A stretch of DNA of 64,000 bases from Bacteroidales bacterium (GCA_024400545.1 JAKSMO010000001.1:1-64000), one strand, 5' to 3'; numbered from the stretch's first letter, positions 26,131-35,585 are shown. Notes: generated by a model not told the origin, from the sequence alone. Numbers and translations: made by a program.

Positions 26131-28941
26131 ATGAACATTCGTATGAAACACATTGTCCTAGCTGTAGCCGCCATGATATTGGCAACTACGGTATTTGCTC
26201 AAGGACAGAACTATTGTAAGGGATTAAAAAATCCCACATCATTTACCATCTCTTCGGCAGGTAACTCGGCCAGTGCGCAGTGGTATGGCTATACCGGATC
26301 GAAGAATGCGCAGGCCAGTAACTGCACTCAATGGGGTATGAGTGGCTGGGGCACGCAGATTCCCGCATCGCAACTGGCATCGCAGAGTTCGGGCTCTAGC
26401 TGCACAAGCAGTAACTCTACCGACATTGGCGGACAGAGCGATACGCAGAAGCGTTTTGTTATTAAAGGCAACGGCTCTGATCCTCTGACCGGCAACCGAC
26501 TCTCGTACTTGCCTCCAGACTCCACTTTTACTTCGTCGATCCGATTGGGCAACAACTGTGGTGGTTCTCATGAAGCAGAGATGCTCTGCTATGAGTTCAA
26601 CGTTCGTCCTCAAAACGCGCTTATCTTTATCTGGTATGCTCTTTCGCTTCAGAATGGTCAGCATTCCGTAGCGGAGAATCCCGAATTTGCTATCCAGATT
26701 GAGAAGCAGGTGGGCAACAACTGGGTTCTTATTGGTGGTGATACTTTGTGCTACATCCAGCCTACTCCTGCCGGTTCTAGCGCAGACGTAACTCCATTCT
26801 ATTCGGGCAGTAATGGTACACATAATGTGGGAACTGGCGGTTATGGCGCAAATATCTATCTACCCTGGAACAAGGTCGCTATCAACCTGAATAACTATCT
26901 TTTTGAAACTGTACGTATCAAAATTGGTGCTGGCGACTGCAGCATGTCCGCACACTATGCTTGCTCTTACATTGCCGGTGAGTGCCAACCCATGGAAATT
27001 AAGACTTCCGGTTGCCCCGCTGGTGAGGGTAACGTAATTGATACCCTCCGCGCTCCTACTGGTTTGAGCAACTATGTATGGTACAAGAGCAACCAGGGCT
27101 CGGAAGGTATTGCTAACTTGCTGAACGTTCCTGCTTCGGTCAACTTTACTCGTATCACCCCCACCACTAGCACCGACAATACCTATCTCTGCCGTCTGGA
27201 TGACTTTCTGTTGACCGAGGGCACCATGGCAGGCCAATATACCAACGAGCAGATTTTCCGTTGCGATATGACCTCTTACATGAATCCCAATATTCCTATT
27301 ATCTCTAAGGTGTATGTTCGTGTAAGAAACACCAAGCCCACCATTGCCATCGACACGATTAAGACTTGCGATGGCGATGTTGACTTCATCTCGAAGAGCT
27401 TTGTGCCTAACGACATGCTTGGTTGCAACAACTCACTTTCCGAATGGACGTTCTATGAAGGAGGCTCCAATTCCACTCCTATCGCCGCTACTGCTATTGG
27501 CGACACAGTGTCCCACTCTTGGGATTCTGCCGGATTCTACGCTGTATCCGTCCGCTCCTACAACGGCCAAGACATTTCTTGCTACACCGACGAGAACTAT
27601 GTGATTCATGTGCTTGGTCGCCCCAAGAACCCCACTATCGGTATTGAGCCCGCCAAGTTGGTCTGCCCTGGTGATATGGTACGCCTCTCCGACAATACCG
27701 TAGGTTCTGTCCGCCGCGACTGGATCTTTGAAGATGAGACCTTGATTGGCAATGCCGAAGGCTCGAACCGCTCCGTTGATAAGATCTTTACCAACTACAA
27801 GAACCCCATTGAGCTGACTGCCTACAATGGTTTGTATGCCCTTGACCGTATTGACCCCAATATCAAGATTTATTGCACTTCTACGGCTTATGACACTGTG
27901 ACGGTATTTAAAAACCCCGAACTTACGATCACTGGCGACACAGTGGTGTGCAATGGTCAGACAACAGACATCACCGTGACTACTTCTACTCCTAACTGTA
28001 ATTACAACTGGTATCGCGACACTACCGGTACTAGCCTTATCTCCGAGGGCCAGACTCTTCACACCATGCCTTATGCTGATACCTGCACTTATTATGTGAA
28101 AGTGTCGGAAACCACCGCAGGCTGTATTGCATGGGATAGCGTGAATGCTTATCGTGTGAACCCCAAACTGAGTATCTCCCGTCACGATATGTGCGAGGGC
28201 GACATTGTTACCTTGAATGCCGAAGGCGCTTACTCCTATTCTTGGACGGCTTCTCCTGCCGATTCTACTTTGGACGCCTATATTGACAGTCTTGGCCATG
28301 GTCCTAGCGAGATTTCCGTCTCCCCCAAGACCACTACTGTTTACACCCTCGTTGGTCATGGTACTAACGACTGCAGCGCATCTCCCCTTACCGAACAGAT
28401 TACCATCCACCCCGTTCCCGTGGCAACGGTGGAATACACTCCCGATTTTGTGGATTCCGACAACCCCATGGTAACCTTTACTGATGCATCTCCCTATAGC
28501 GTGCGCCGTGTATGGTATTTCGAAGATGGTATTGGTGAAGAATATACCTCGCCCTGCACACATAACTTCGGTGAGGTTTCCAGTGACTCGGTTAATGTTA
28601 GAATGATAGCTTATAACGATCTGGACTGCTCTGACGAGATCGCCTTCCGTCTGGATGTGACCCAGTTCACTTTCTTCGCCCCCAACGTGTTCACACCGGA
28701 GCGTCCCGACAACAACGTGTTCAGAATCTTCACTGCCAATCGTCAGGAGAACTTCTCGGTTCACATCTACGATCGCAACGGCCGTCAGGTATATACTTCC
28801 AACGAGCTCGACTTCGCATGGGATGGCACTAGCGAAGGCATCAAATGTCCGCAAGGCTCCTATGCTTACGTCATTCGTTATCGTCGCCCCGGCACCGAAG
28901 ATATCGTCACCCAGAAAGGTGTTGTCACACTGCTTCGCTAA
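26131..28941 (+). CDS. Large secreted protein with PKD-like domains and T9SS type B tail
   Basis: 936 aa from ATG 26131; ATG 26143 (MKHIVLAVAAMILATTVFA) is an equally good start. The signal peptide is cut near FAQGQ. The N-terminal ~300 residues are unlike anything I recognise and are rich in Gly, Ser and Cys. Ig/PKD-like segments follow (for example HSWDSAGFYAVSVRSYNG, and VRRVWYFEDGIGEEYTSPC with HNFGEVSSDSVNVRMIAYND). The last ~85 residues are a gliding/CHU_C type B sorting domain: FFAPNVFTPERPDNNVF, FSVHIYDRNGRQVY, AWDGTSEGIKCPQGSYAYVIRY and KGVVTLLR. Likely a cell-surface adhesin or matrix protein. Its codon use (many TCT, GCT, ACT) differs from the C-rich sugar transporter gene nearby. 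Confidence 0.88.
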   Translation: MNIRMKHIVLAVAAMILATTVFAQGQNYCKGLKNPTSFTISSAGNSASAQWYGYTGSKNAQASNCTQWGMSGWGTQIPASQLASQSSGSSCTSSNSTDIGGQSDTQKRFVIKGNGSDPLTGNRLSYLPPDSTFTSSIRLGNNCGGSHEAEMLCYEFNVRPQNALIFIWYALSLQNGQHSVAENPEFAIQIEKQVGNNWVLIGGDTLCYIQPTPAGSSADVTPFYSGSNGTHNVGTGGYGANIYLPWNKVAINLNNYLFETVRIKIGAGDCSMSAHYACSYIAGECQPMEIKTSGCPAGEGNVIDTLRAPTGLSNYVWYKSNQGSEGIANLLNVPASVNFTRITPTTSTDNTYLCRLDDFLLTEGTMAGQYTNEQIFRCDMTSYMNPNIPIISKVYVRVRNTKPTIAIDTIKTCDGDVDFISKSFVPNDMLGCNNSLSEWTFYEGGSNSTPIAATAIGDTVSHSWDSAGFYAVSVRSYNGQDISCYTDENYVIHVLGRPKNPTIGIEPAKLVCPGDMVRLSDNTVGSVRRDWIFEDETLIGNAEGSNRSVDKIFTNYKNPIELTAYNGLYALDRIDPNIKIYCTSTAYDTVTVFKNPELTITGDTVVCNGQTTDITVTTSTPNCNYNWYRDTTGTSLISEGQTLHTMPYADTCTYYVKVSETTAGCIAWDSVNAYRVNPKLSISRHDMCEGDIVTLNAEGAYSYSWTASPADSTLDAYIDSLGHGPSEISVSPKTTTVYTLVGHGTNDCSASPLTEQITIHPVPVATVEYTPDFVDSDNPMVTFTDASPYSVRRVWYFEDGIGEEYTSPCTHNFGEVSSDSVNVRMIAYNDLDCSDEIAFRLDVTQFTFFAPNVFTPERPDNNVFRIFTANRQENFSVHIYDRNGRQVYTSNELDFAWDGTSEGIKCPQGSYAYVIRYRRPGTEDIVTQKGVVTLLR

Positions 28942-28970
28942 TCGAAGATAACAAATAATTAATCATAGAC

Positions 28971-29000
28971 AAGGGTGGAGGCCAATGTGTTTCCACCCTT
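28971..29000 (+). terminator. Hairpin between the type B protein and recQ
   Basis: AAGGGTGGA (28971-28979) pairs with TCCACCCTT (28992-29000) around a 12-nt loop, with three further pairs outside. No T-run follows. It ends 22 nt before the proposed recQ start and could act as terminator or cover recQ translation initiation. Confidence 0.6.
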
Positions 29001-29021
29001 ATCTACAAAATACAATTCGCC

Positions 29022-30917
29022 ATTACTCCGCAACAACTGCTACAGAAGTATTGGGGCTATGAAGCCTTCCGTCACCCTCAAGAAGAGATTATACAATCGG
29101 TTCTTGACGGTAAGGATACGCTTGTGCTTATGCCCACGGGTGGTGGCAAATCGCTCTGCTACCAGATACCTGCATTGTTGCTCGATGGCTTATGCCTGGT
29201 TGTGTCGCCCCTCGTATCTTTAATGAAAGATCAGGTGCAACAGCTTAATGATCGTGGTATCAAAGCCCGATTGCTGATTTCTGGTATGACTGGCACCGAG
29301 CAGGAGATTATATACAACAATTGCCGTCATGGGATGGTGAAGATACTCTATGTGTCTCCAGAGCGTCTTGGACAGTCAGTCTTTCGTGAGAATATGCGAC
29401 GGATGAAAATCTCGTTCATCGCAGTAGATGAGGCACACTGTATTTCACAATGGGGCTACGAGTTCCGCCCGTCCTACCTCCAAATAGCCCGCATTAGGGA
29501 TTACCATCCACAAGCGCCTATAATAGCGCTCACAGCCACAGCAACGCAAGCCGTGGCCGCAGACATCCAGCGGCAGCTAATGTTCCGTTCACAAAGTCAG
29601 TTATTCCAAACGAGTTTCCAACGGCCGAATTTGGCATATATGGTGTTTCGGGAGAATGACAAAATGGGTCGCATGGTCAGGATTGTTCAAAAAGTGGGAG
29701 GGAGCGGCATTGTCTATGTACGCAATCGTCGTCGTACCAAAGAGATTGCGTCGTTCCTTGTGTCGCAGGGCATACCTGCTGCTTATTATCATGCCGGCCT
29801 TGATGCCAAGGAACGTGATATTGCCCAATATCGATGGATGAGAGGCGAAGTGAATGTGATTGTGGCCACTAACGCATTCGGTATGGGTATCGACAAGCCC
29901 GATGTGCGATATGTGGTTCACATGGATATTCCTTCGTCGGTCGAGGCATATTTCCAGGAGGCTGGCCGTGCTGGTCGCGATGGCAAAAAGTCGTTTGCTG
30001 TACTGCTCTACGAGGATCAGGACTTGAAAAATTTGCAGTTTAATTTTGATAGTGAATACCCGTCACGTCAGCAGATTGCTAATATATATCGTGCCATTTG
30101 CAACTATTACCAGATACCAGTAGGTTCTGGCGAAAACTGTATTTTTGATTTTGATATGGACGGTATCTGTCAAACTTACAATATTAAACCGCTCGACCTG
30201 TATAGCGCATGTCGTTTTCTAGAGCGCGAAGGACTGCTATCTTTGCCCGAAAAGGAGGATGCATCGTCAAGTATCTATATCTCCATCAGTCGAGAAGACC
30301 TCTATCGATTCCAAGTAGAGCAAGCCAGATACTGTGACCTTATCGCCTTGCTTATTCGCATGTATGGTGGATTGTTTACCGAATATGTGCCGATCTCTGA
30401 ACGAGCCATTGCCAAAAGAATGTACATGGATGAAGAACATATCACCCGGATGCTCCTACATATTGATGCGCTTCAGATTATTCACTACAAACCTCGGCGT
30501 AAGAACCCATCTATCATCTTCTCGGCTCCCCGTATTGATGCAAAAGACTTGTATTTGAGCGATGCGAACTATAAGGATTTGAAAGAGTCTGCACGCACAC
30601 GTCTGGATGCTATTCGGCAATATGTCACGTCTTCAGCCCCCTGTAGGAGTCAGCAACTACTATCTTATTTTGGTGAGCAGAATGCCTGTTCATGCGGTGT
30701 TTGCGACTATTGCCTGCAGCATAAGTCGGCTCCACGATCGGAGGTGGTGGATCTGAGAACTCAAATTGTGCAACTGCTACAACAAAAATCCATGTCGGGC
30801 AGCGAGCTCCTCGTTGCCATCAAGGGGATGGAAGAATCGAAAATAAAAGAAAGCTTGCGCCGACTAATCGACGAAGAGATTGTCCATATCGACCAAGACC
30901 TTAAGTTCTTTGTATAG
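29022..30917 (+). CDS. recQ: ATP-dependent DNA helicase RecQ, non-standard start codon
   Basis: About 631 aa if started at ATT 29022. The frame is open from 28959 but has no ATG, GTG or TTG before ATG 29124, and that ATG lies inside the helicase core. Between them the frame reads ITPQQLLQKYWGYEAFRHPQ and onward, the normal RecQ N-terminus with motif 0 (FRHPQ), so translation must begin before 29124. Other motifs: Walker A MPTGGGKS, DEAH in AVDEAHCISQWGYEFR, motif VI QEAGRAGRDG. The zinc-binding end of the core is CSCGVCDYC, and the C-terminus is winged-helix-like. The role is recombination and fork repair. Its 3' end overlaps the convergent maf gene by 54 bp. Confidence 0.88.
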   Translation: MTPQQLLQKYWGYEAFRHPQEEIIQSVLDGKDTLVLMPTGGGKSLCYQIPALLLDGLCLVVSPLVSLMKDQVQQLNDRGIKARLLISGMTGTEQEIIYNNCRHGMVKILYVSPERLGQSVFRENMRRMKISFIAVDEAHCISQWGYEFRPSYLQIARIRDYHPQAPIIALTATATQAVAADIQRQLMFRSQSQLFQTSFQRPNLAYMVFRENDKMGRMVRIVQKVGGSGIVYVRNRRRTKEIASFLVSQGIPAAYYHAGLDAKERDIAQYRWMRGEVNVIVATNAFGMGIDKPDVRYVVHMDIPSSVEAYFQEAGRAGRDGKKSFAVLLYEDQDLKNLQFNFDSEYPSRQQIANIYRAICNYYQIPVGSGENCIFDFDMDGICQTYNIKPLDLYSACRFLEREGLLSLPEKEDASSSIYISISREDLYRFQVEQARYCDLIALLIRMYGGLFTEYVPISERAIAKRMYMDEEHITRMLLHIDALQIIHYKPRRKNPSIIFSAPRIDAKDLYLSDANYKDLKESARTRLDAIRQYVTSSAPCRSQQLLSYFGEQNACSCGVCDYCLQHKSAPRSEVVDLRTQIVQLLQQKSMSGSELLVAIKGMEESKIKESLRRLIDEEIVHIDQDLKFFV

Positions 30918-31448
30918 TCTGGCCACAGGTAGTCCCATCACATTGTAATAACACCCCTCAATTTTACCAATTCCCACCATACCTATCCATTCTTGGATGC
31001 CATAGGCGCCGGCCTTGTCGAAAGGTTGATACTTATCTACATAATACTCGATTTCGCTTTCACTCAGCCGATTAAAATATACGTGGGTGCATTCGGTAAA
31101 ACTTCTTGTTCGTTTTGCGTTGCGCAGACATACACCAGTATAAACCTGATGGGCCTTGCCCGACAGATTTCGTAGCATGTCCATAGCCTCTTCTCGAGAA
31201 TGAGGTTTGCCCAGCACTTCGTCGTTTACCACAACCACAGTGTCGGCAGTCACTAGCACCTCTCTTTCCGCCAGGGAATGGGTATAGCCATCGGCCTTCA
31301 ACAATGATAACGACTCCGCTACCTGCGAAGCAGATACCGGAGCCGTTAATTTTTCTTCCACGTCAATGTCAACGATGGAATAGTCAATCCCCAAATTAGC
31401 CAATAACTCACGGCGACGAGGGGATTTTGATGCCAATAATAAGTGCAT
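30864..31448 (-). CDS. maf: Maf-family nucleotide pyrophosphatase
   Basis: 194 aa. The N-terminal ASKSPRRRELL and the block VLVTADTVVVVNDEVLGKP are the Maf signatures; AYGIQEWIGMVG with IEGCYYNVMGLPVARLY near the end is also typical. These enzymes hydrolyse non-canonical nucleoside triphosphates or dTTP/UTP. The start overlaps the stop of the upstream MORN gene by one base (TAATG), so translation is probably coupled. The last 54 bp lie antisense to the end of recQ. Confidence 0.93.
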   Translation of the reverse strand: MHLLLASKSPRRRELLANLGIDYSIVDIDVEEKLTAPVSASQVAESLSLLKADGYTHSLAEREVLVTADTVVVVNDEVLGKPHSREEAMDMLRNLSGKAHQVYTGVCLRNAKRTRSFTECTHVYFNRLSESEIEYYVDKYQPFDKAGAYGIQEWIGMVGIGKIEGCYYNVMGLPVARLYKELKVLVDMDNLFVD

Positions 31449-32650
31449 TATCTTCTCTTATTATCTTTAGTGTCTTGTTTCTGGGCTGAGTGGTCAACCA
31501 TCGAAATCATCTTGCCGTCTTTAAACTGCGACACCACACCTTCGCGTCCGTACTTGTCGTACCACACCCATTTGCCGTCTTTTTTGCCATGCACAAAATT
31601 GCCGGTTTCCTCGGGATATCCAGCCACGTTGTAACGCTCATATTTACCATGACGTTCACCGTTAACATAGTTCTCGGACAATTCAACTTTGCCGTTAGCA
31701 TGGTAGCGTACAGTCTTGCCGTGCTGAATATCATCATGGTAATTCATTTCATAGCGCACAGAGCCATCGTCGAAAACACCACGCCACAAACCTTCTTTTT
31801 TGCCATTGTGGAAACTACCGGTATAGTCCAGTTTTCCATCCTCATACCATGCGGTCCAGGTGCCTTCTTCCTTGTCATTCACATACTGACCTTCGTGCAG
31901 TTTTTGTCCACTCTCGTACCAAGTGGTCCAGACGCCTTGTTTATAACCTTTGTTATACTCGCCTTCGCGCCATTTTTCGCCAGTTTCGTAGTAGTAAGTC
32001 CAAGTGCCAGACTCGTTGCCTGCGGTATAGTGGCCACGAATGCCTAAGTTGCCATTGGTGCGCCAATAAAAGAGCCATTCGCCCACCTGTTCGCCATGAG
32101 CTAATGTTCCTTCCTGGTCCTTTTTGCCGTCGGGGGTCCACCAGGTGGCTTGGCCTTCCAATTCGTCGTCAACATAGGTTCCTTCAAACTTCAGCGCATT
32201 ATTCTGATGCCATTCGCGGGTTTTGCCCTCGCGCGAGCCTTCTTCATAAATCACCTCATCTTTCTTTTGGCCATTGGCATACCACGATACAAAAGTACCA
32301 TGTTTCTTGCCATTGACCACAGGAACTTCGCTCTGTTTGGAGCCGTCGGGATACCATGTGCGAGTGGTACCGTCGCCACTCATTACCAGCTCTTCATGCA
32401 GGGTGCCGTCGCCATAAAAAGTCTTCCAAACACCCACTTTGTGACCCCGATTATCGTACTTTCCCACGCGGAACACCTGGCCATTGGCATGCCACCAAGT
32501 CCAAGTGCCAATATGAACACTGTCCTCGTTCAAAGTGCCCGAAACATAGGTCTGGTCGGGATGGGTTTTGTAAGCCTCTTCATAATGAATTTGCGCATTA
32601 GCGTAGAGCGCCATAGCGCAACCTAAAGCAAAGATGAAAGTCTTTTTCAT
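31448..32650 (-). CDS. Secreted MORN-repeat protein
   Basis: 400 aa with a signal peptide (MKKTFIFALGCAMALYANA). The whole mature part is a run of about a dozen MORN_2-type repeats of ~22 residues: G-x-W-x-x-W/Y-x-x-x-G pattern, for example HIGTWTWWHANGQVFRVGKY and KQGVWTTWYESGQKLHEGQY. The repeats form a beta-hairpin ribbon used for protein or lipid contact; there is no catalytic motif. It lies 13 nt after the DUF4270 gene and overlaps maf by 1 nt. Databases often label similar proteins YwqK-family antitoxins, but nothing here supports an antitoxin role. Confidence 0.88.
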   Translation of the reverse strand: MKKTFIFALGCAMALYANAQIHYEEAYKTHPDQTYVSGTLNEDSVHIGTWTWWHANGQVFRVGKYDNRGHKVGVWKTFYGDGTLHEELVMSGDGTTRTWYPDGSKQSEVPVVNGKKHGTFVSWYANGQKKDEVIYEEGSREGKTREWHQNNALKFEGTYVDDELEGQATWWTPDGKKDQEGTLAHGEQVGEWLFYWRTNGNLGIRGHYTAGNESGTWTYYYETGEKWREGEYNKGYKQGVWTTWYESGQKLHEGQYVNDKEEGTWTAWYEDGKLDYTGSFHNGKKEGLWRGVFDDGSVRYEMNYHDDIQHGKTVRYHANGKVELSENYVNGERHGKYERYNVAGYPEETGNFVHGKKDGKWVWYDKYGREGVVSQFKDGKMISMVDHSAQKQDTKDNKRR

Positions 32651-32663
32651 ATCTTAAGTGTAA

Positions 32664-33929
32664 TTATTCCGAATAAATAAAATCAATCATAATAGGATGG
32701 GACGTCTCAGTTCCGTTGATAATGGTACGGAATGCTGCCGAGCGTCGAGCATCAATAACCACCTCGGTGCCGTAATCCTTGCCTTCGCGCAAAATCTCCT
32801 GTAAATGACGGGTCAGGCGCATGCGATACTGATTCTTCTCTCGATTATAATAGCCATCAAATCCATTATAGGTATAGCTATTGGTCAACACATTAGCATC
32901 GGTTACATAGGTTTCCTTGCCATTGGCCAGACGTTTGAGCGCCAACAGTCTAACGGGAACATTGGCCGTGTCGGCTTCGTTTGCCAGCGGTAACACCAAT
33001 TCGGCATAATGCACCACGGCGTTAGGATGGTCGCGCTTAAACTGAGCTACGAACGACTGCATGTTCAAGCGAAGGCGAGTGCCTCCCAATGGCTCGAGAT
33101 ACAGTTTTTGTGTGCCAGCTATCGAATCTTTTTTATTTGAAGCAAAGGGGGCTAATACCGAACCTGCATAATCGTGGCTATAATACATGCTATGAGCGGC
33201 ACCACTATTGATGGTGAATTCAAATTTCATGTTGTCGGCATTGGGAGTGTGGTAAAACAGCATTAGTCGGGTGTTGGTGGCTGAATAGTTTACCGACAGC
33301 ATTGTATTGTTGTTGTCATCGCCCAATCGTATGCTGATACCCTTAGATAAGTTGAGGAAGTCGGCCTGAGAACAGGACTGGCGCAACACGGGGTAAACAT
33401 TTTCATTCAACTTAATTTTGATACTATCAGCATAATAAGTCACATGGCCGTCGAAGAAACACACATCACTCTCGGCCAATTCGTTGGAGGATAGATAAGC
33501 GCTGTCGCCCATCAAGGGCTGCGCCAATTGTTTTACGATCACATGCAGGTCGCGAGGGGTGGAATCGGGCATGATAGGATACACTGTATCGATCACCAAG
33601 GTCATCACCACCGAGTCGAACACCACATCGTCTGAGATGCGGACGCCTTCTTTAGGTGCGGCAATCTGCGAATACGACACCGCCCTCACATTACCAAACA
33701 CAGGGTCGCCGACACAATAATTGCCAAATACAGCCGAAACATAACCCGCACCAGAAAGCGAGTCGTCATATACCGTAAATGCAGTCATTGCCACGGTATC
33801 ACGCACTCCTTGATACAAAGTGAATGGGTCCTGCAAATTCACACCCAAGTCCGATTCTTTTTCGGTGCAAGCCATCGGCATAAGCATCAATATCACGCCT
33901 ACCGAAAGGAAAAATTTCTTTATCGACAT
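32664..33929 (-). CDS. DUF4270 lipoprotein
   Basis: 421 aa. The signal sequence ends in the lipobox MLMPMACTEKESDLG (Cys21). The pattern ESDLGVNLQ, VFGNYCVGDPVFGNVRAVSYSQI and a beta-rich body with YTVDSVxxL-like strands match DUF4270 proteins, which in Bacteroidota often follow a glycogen/starch synthase-like gene, as here (27-nt gap). Probably outer-membrane anchored. Function unknown. Confidence 0.87.
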   Translation of the reverse strand: MSIKKFFLSVGVILMLMPMACTEKESDLGVNLQDPFTLYQGVRDTVAMTAFTVYDDSLSGAGYVSAVFGNYCVGDPVFGNVRAVSYSQIAAPKEGVRISDDVVFDSVVMTLVIDTVYPIMPDSTPRDLHVIVKQLAQPLMGDSAYLSSNELAESDVCFFDGHVTYYADSIKIKLNENVYPVLRQSCSQADFLNLSKGISIRLGDDNNNTMLSVNYSATNTRLMLFYHTPNADNMKFEFTINSGAAHSMYYSHDYAGSVLAPFASNKKDSIAGTQKLYLEPLGGTRLRLNMQSFVAQFKRDHPNAVVHYAELVLPLANEADTANVPVRLLALKRLANGKETYVTDANVLTNSYTYNGFDGYYNREKNQYRMRLTRHLQEILREGKDYGTEVVIDARRSAAFRTIINGTETSHPIMIDFIYSE

Positions 33930-33956
33930 AGTCTAAATATAAGTTTCAGTGGGCCG

Positions 33957-34781
33957 CTATTCTTTAATAGCGCTGCCGCAAAGGGTGTCGTATAATTTGT
34001 TGATTTTGGTGAAGAACTCTTGCTGGTCAGGGTTGTAGTCCAGCACATGGCGCTTGTTCTCTTTCGCAAAAGCTACCAGTTCGGGATTCACATTGGGCGA
34101 TGCTATCACAATGCCATTGGCATAAGTTATGGCAGCCTTCATCAGTGTCATGTAGTCGAGATTCTGGTACAAGCGAAGATCCTTAGCCGTGGCGCCGTCG
34201 GCACGCATCTTTTTCTCCAATTCTTGCGAGAAACTGCCCTCAAATCCGTCATCGGTTAACGACAGTACGGTGCGGGTGCCCGAAAAGAAAGCATTCTCTT
34301 TATTAATACGACGCAGATAAAAAGGCACCATGCCGCTAAACCAGCCCGAGAAATGAATCAGATGCGGTTGCCAAGCCAGCTTTCGGACAGCTTCCAATGC
34401 GCCTCTTCCGAAGAAAAGAATACGTTCGTCGTTGGCTGGATACAGCACTCCTTTTTCGTCGAAAGTGTCACCAAAGCGAGTGAAATATTCCTCGTTATCG
34501 ATAAAATATACTTGCAGGCGTGCGGTAGGGATTGATCCCACCTTGATGATTAACTGATGGTCGCAGTTATTCACAATGAGGTTCATGCCTGACAAACGGA
34601 TAACTTCATGCAGTTGATGTTTTCTCTCGTTTACCTCGTTAAAACGGGGCATGAAAACCCTTATCTCACGTCCTAATTCTTGTGTAAATTGCGCCAATTT
34701 GCGGTTATTTATTGCCGCTTCCGAATCCTCTACAAAAGGCACAATGCCCTGATTGACAAATAATATCCTTCCTTTTGCCAT
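33957..34781 (-). CDS. Glycogen/starch synthase-like protein, N-terminal GT5 domain only
   Basis: 274 aa. The start GRILFVNQGIVPFVEDSEAA and LAQFTQELGREIRVFMPRFNEVNER resemble the GT5 N-terminal Rossmann domain, including HLIHFSGWFSGMVPFYL (the HxHDW region). The KTGGL ADP-glucose loop is not seen, and the second Rossmann domain that carries the donor-binding site in full-length (~480 aa) synthases is absent. Catalysis as a normal synthase is therefore doubtful; a regulatory or binding role is possible. Such short forms seem widespread in Bacteroidales (from memory). First gene of the row with DUF4270, MORN and maf. Confidence 0.8.
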   Translation of the reverse strand: MAKGRILFVNQGIVPFVEDSEAAINNRKLAQFTQELGREIRVFMPRFNEVNERKHQLHEVIRLSGMNLIVNNCDHQLIIKVGSIPTARLQVYFIDNEEYFTRFGDTFDEKGVLYPANDERILFFGRGALEAVRKLAWQPHLIHFSGWFSGMVPFYLRRINKENAFFSGTRTVLSLTDDGFEGSFSQELEKKMRADGATAKDLRLYQNLDYMTLMKAAITYANGIVIASPNVNPELVAFAKENKRHVLDYNPDQQEFFTKINKLYDTLCGSAIKE

Positions 34782-34807
34782 GTCTTTATTATATATTATT
34801 AGTAAGG

Positions 34808-34815
34808 CAAAGTTA
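34808..34815 (-). promoter_or_regulatory. -7 box of the synthase-DUF4270-MORN-maf operon
   Basis: TAACTTTG on the minus strand, 26 nt before the ATG at 34781. No clear -33 element is seen. Confidence 0.6.
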
Positions 34816-34952
34816 CGATTTTTTTCTGGATTAAACAGAATTTATTTTCATTCCATCTTTTTGTTCACCAGAATAGAGGTTCTTAACGGCGCACACCATC
34901 CTTTGAGGGAAGCGCAATTAACAAGTTGTTGATAAAAAAAATGCACAAAAAA

Positions 34953-34982
34953 TTTGGCGCATTTGATTTTTTTGTACTTTTG
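34953..34982 (+). promoter_or_regulatory. Promoter of recX
   Basis: TTTG at 34953-34956, an 18-nt spacer and TACTTTTG at 34975-34982. The first in-frame ATG downstream (34987) is only 4 nt away, so either the mRNA is leaderless or translation begins at ATG 34999. Confidence 0.7.
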
Positions 34983-34986
34983 CACC

Positions 34987-35469
34987 ATGGTTCAGAATAT
35001 GTCAGAAGAAGAAATGTCGCTGTTAGCCAAGGCAGAACGCTATTGCGCTAACGAAGAACAATGCCGCACATCTGTACGCAAAAAGCTCTGCGACTGGGGT
35101 GCATCTCTTGATCAATCAGGCAAAATTGTAGCTTGTTTGGTCGATCAAGGTTTTATTGATGAACGTCGCTTTGCCCGTGCCTATACTTCGTCTAAATTGC
35201 GCTCCCAGAAATGGGGTCGTCTTAAAGTGGTTTATCAGCTACGATCCAAGCAGGTGCCGCCCAAATTCATTACTGAGGCTCTCTCCGAAATCACCGACGA
35301 AGAGTATCGTGGCATCCTCCTTGAGGTGGCACAAACCAAGTGGGCTACTTACAATCCCGACGACACTAATGCGAAGAAGCGTGCCAAATTGGTCACTTTT
35401 TTGGCTTCTCGCGGCTACGAATCGCCTGAAATACAGGCCATGCTCAATGAGCATTTTGCCGACGAGTAG
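34987..35469 (+). CDS. recX: RecX-family regulatory protein
   Basis: 160 aa from ATG 34987; the promoter position also allows ATG 34999 (156 aa). The three-helix repeats of RecX are visible: AERYCANEEQCRTSVRKKLCDWG, GFIDERRFARAYTSSKLRSQKWG, LKVVYQLRSKQVPPKFITEALSEI and KRAKLVTFLASRGYESPEI. It modulates RecA filaments (family knowledge). It is monocistronic with a good terminator. Confidence 0.9.
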   Translation: MVQNMSEEEMSLLAKAERYCANEEQCRTSVRKKLCDWGASLDQSGKIVACLVDQGFIDERRFARAYTSSKLRSQKWGRLKVVYQLRSKQVPPKFITEALSEITDEEYRGILLEVAQTKWATYNPDDTNAKKRAKLVTFLASRGYESPEIQAMLNEHFADE

Positions 35470-35523
35470 TTCTTTGTAGTTGCGGGCCAATCCTTGTTGG
35501 CATACGCCATCAGTACATATCTC

Positions 35524-35563
35524 CCTCACATGGCTTGCTTTAGCAAGTCTTGTGAGGATTTTT
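35524..35563 (+). terminator. Terminator of recX
   Basis: A 15-bp stem (35524-35538 with 35543-35557, one T-T mismatch, one G-U) closes loop TTTA and is followed by TTTTT. Confidence 0.88.
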
Positions 35564-35585
35564 GTGTTCAATTATGAGATAGGTT

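Noticed and set aside
31448..32650. Antitoxin of a toxin-antitoxin pair
   Set aside because: MORN_2 proteins are sometimes labelled so, but this one is secreted, 400 aa long, and has no toxin neighbour.
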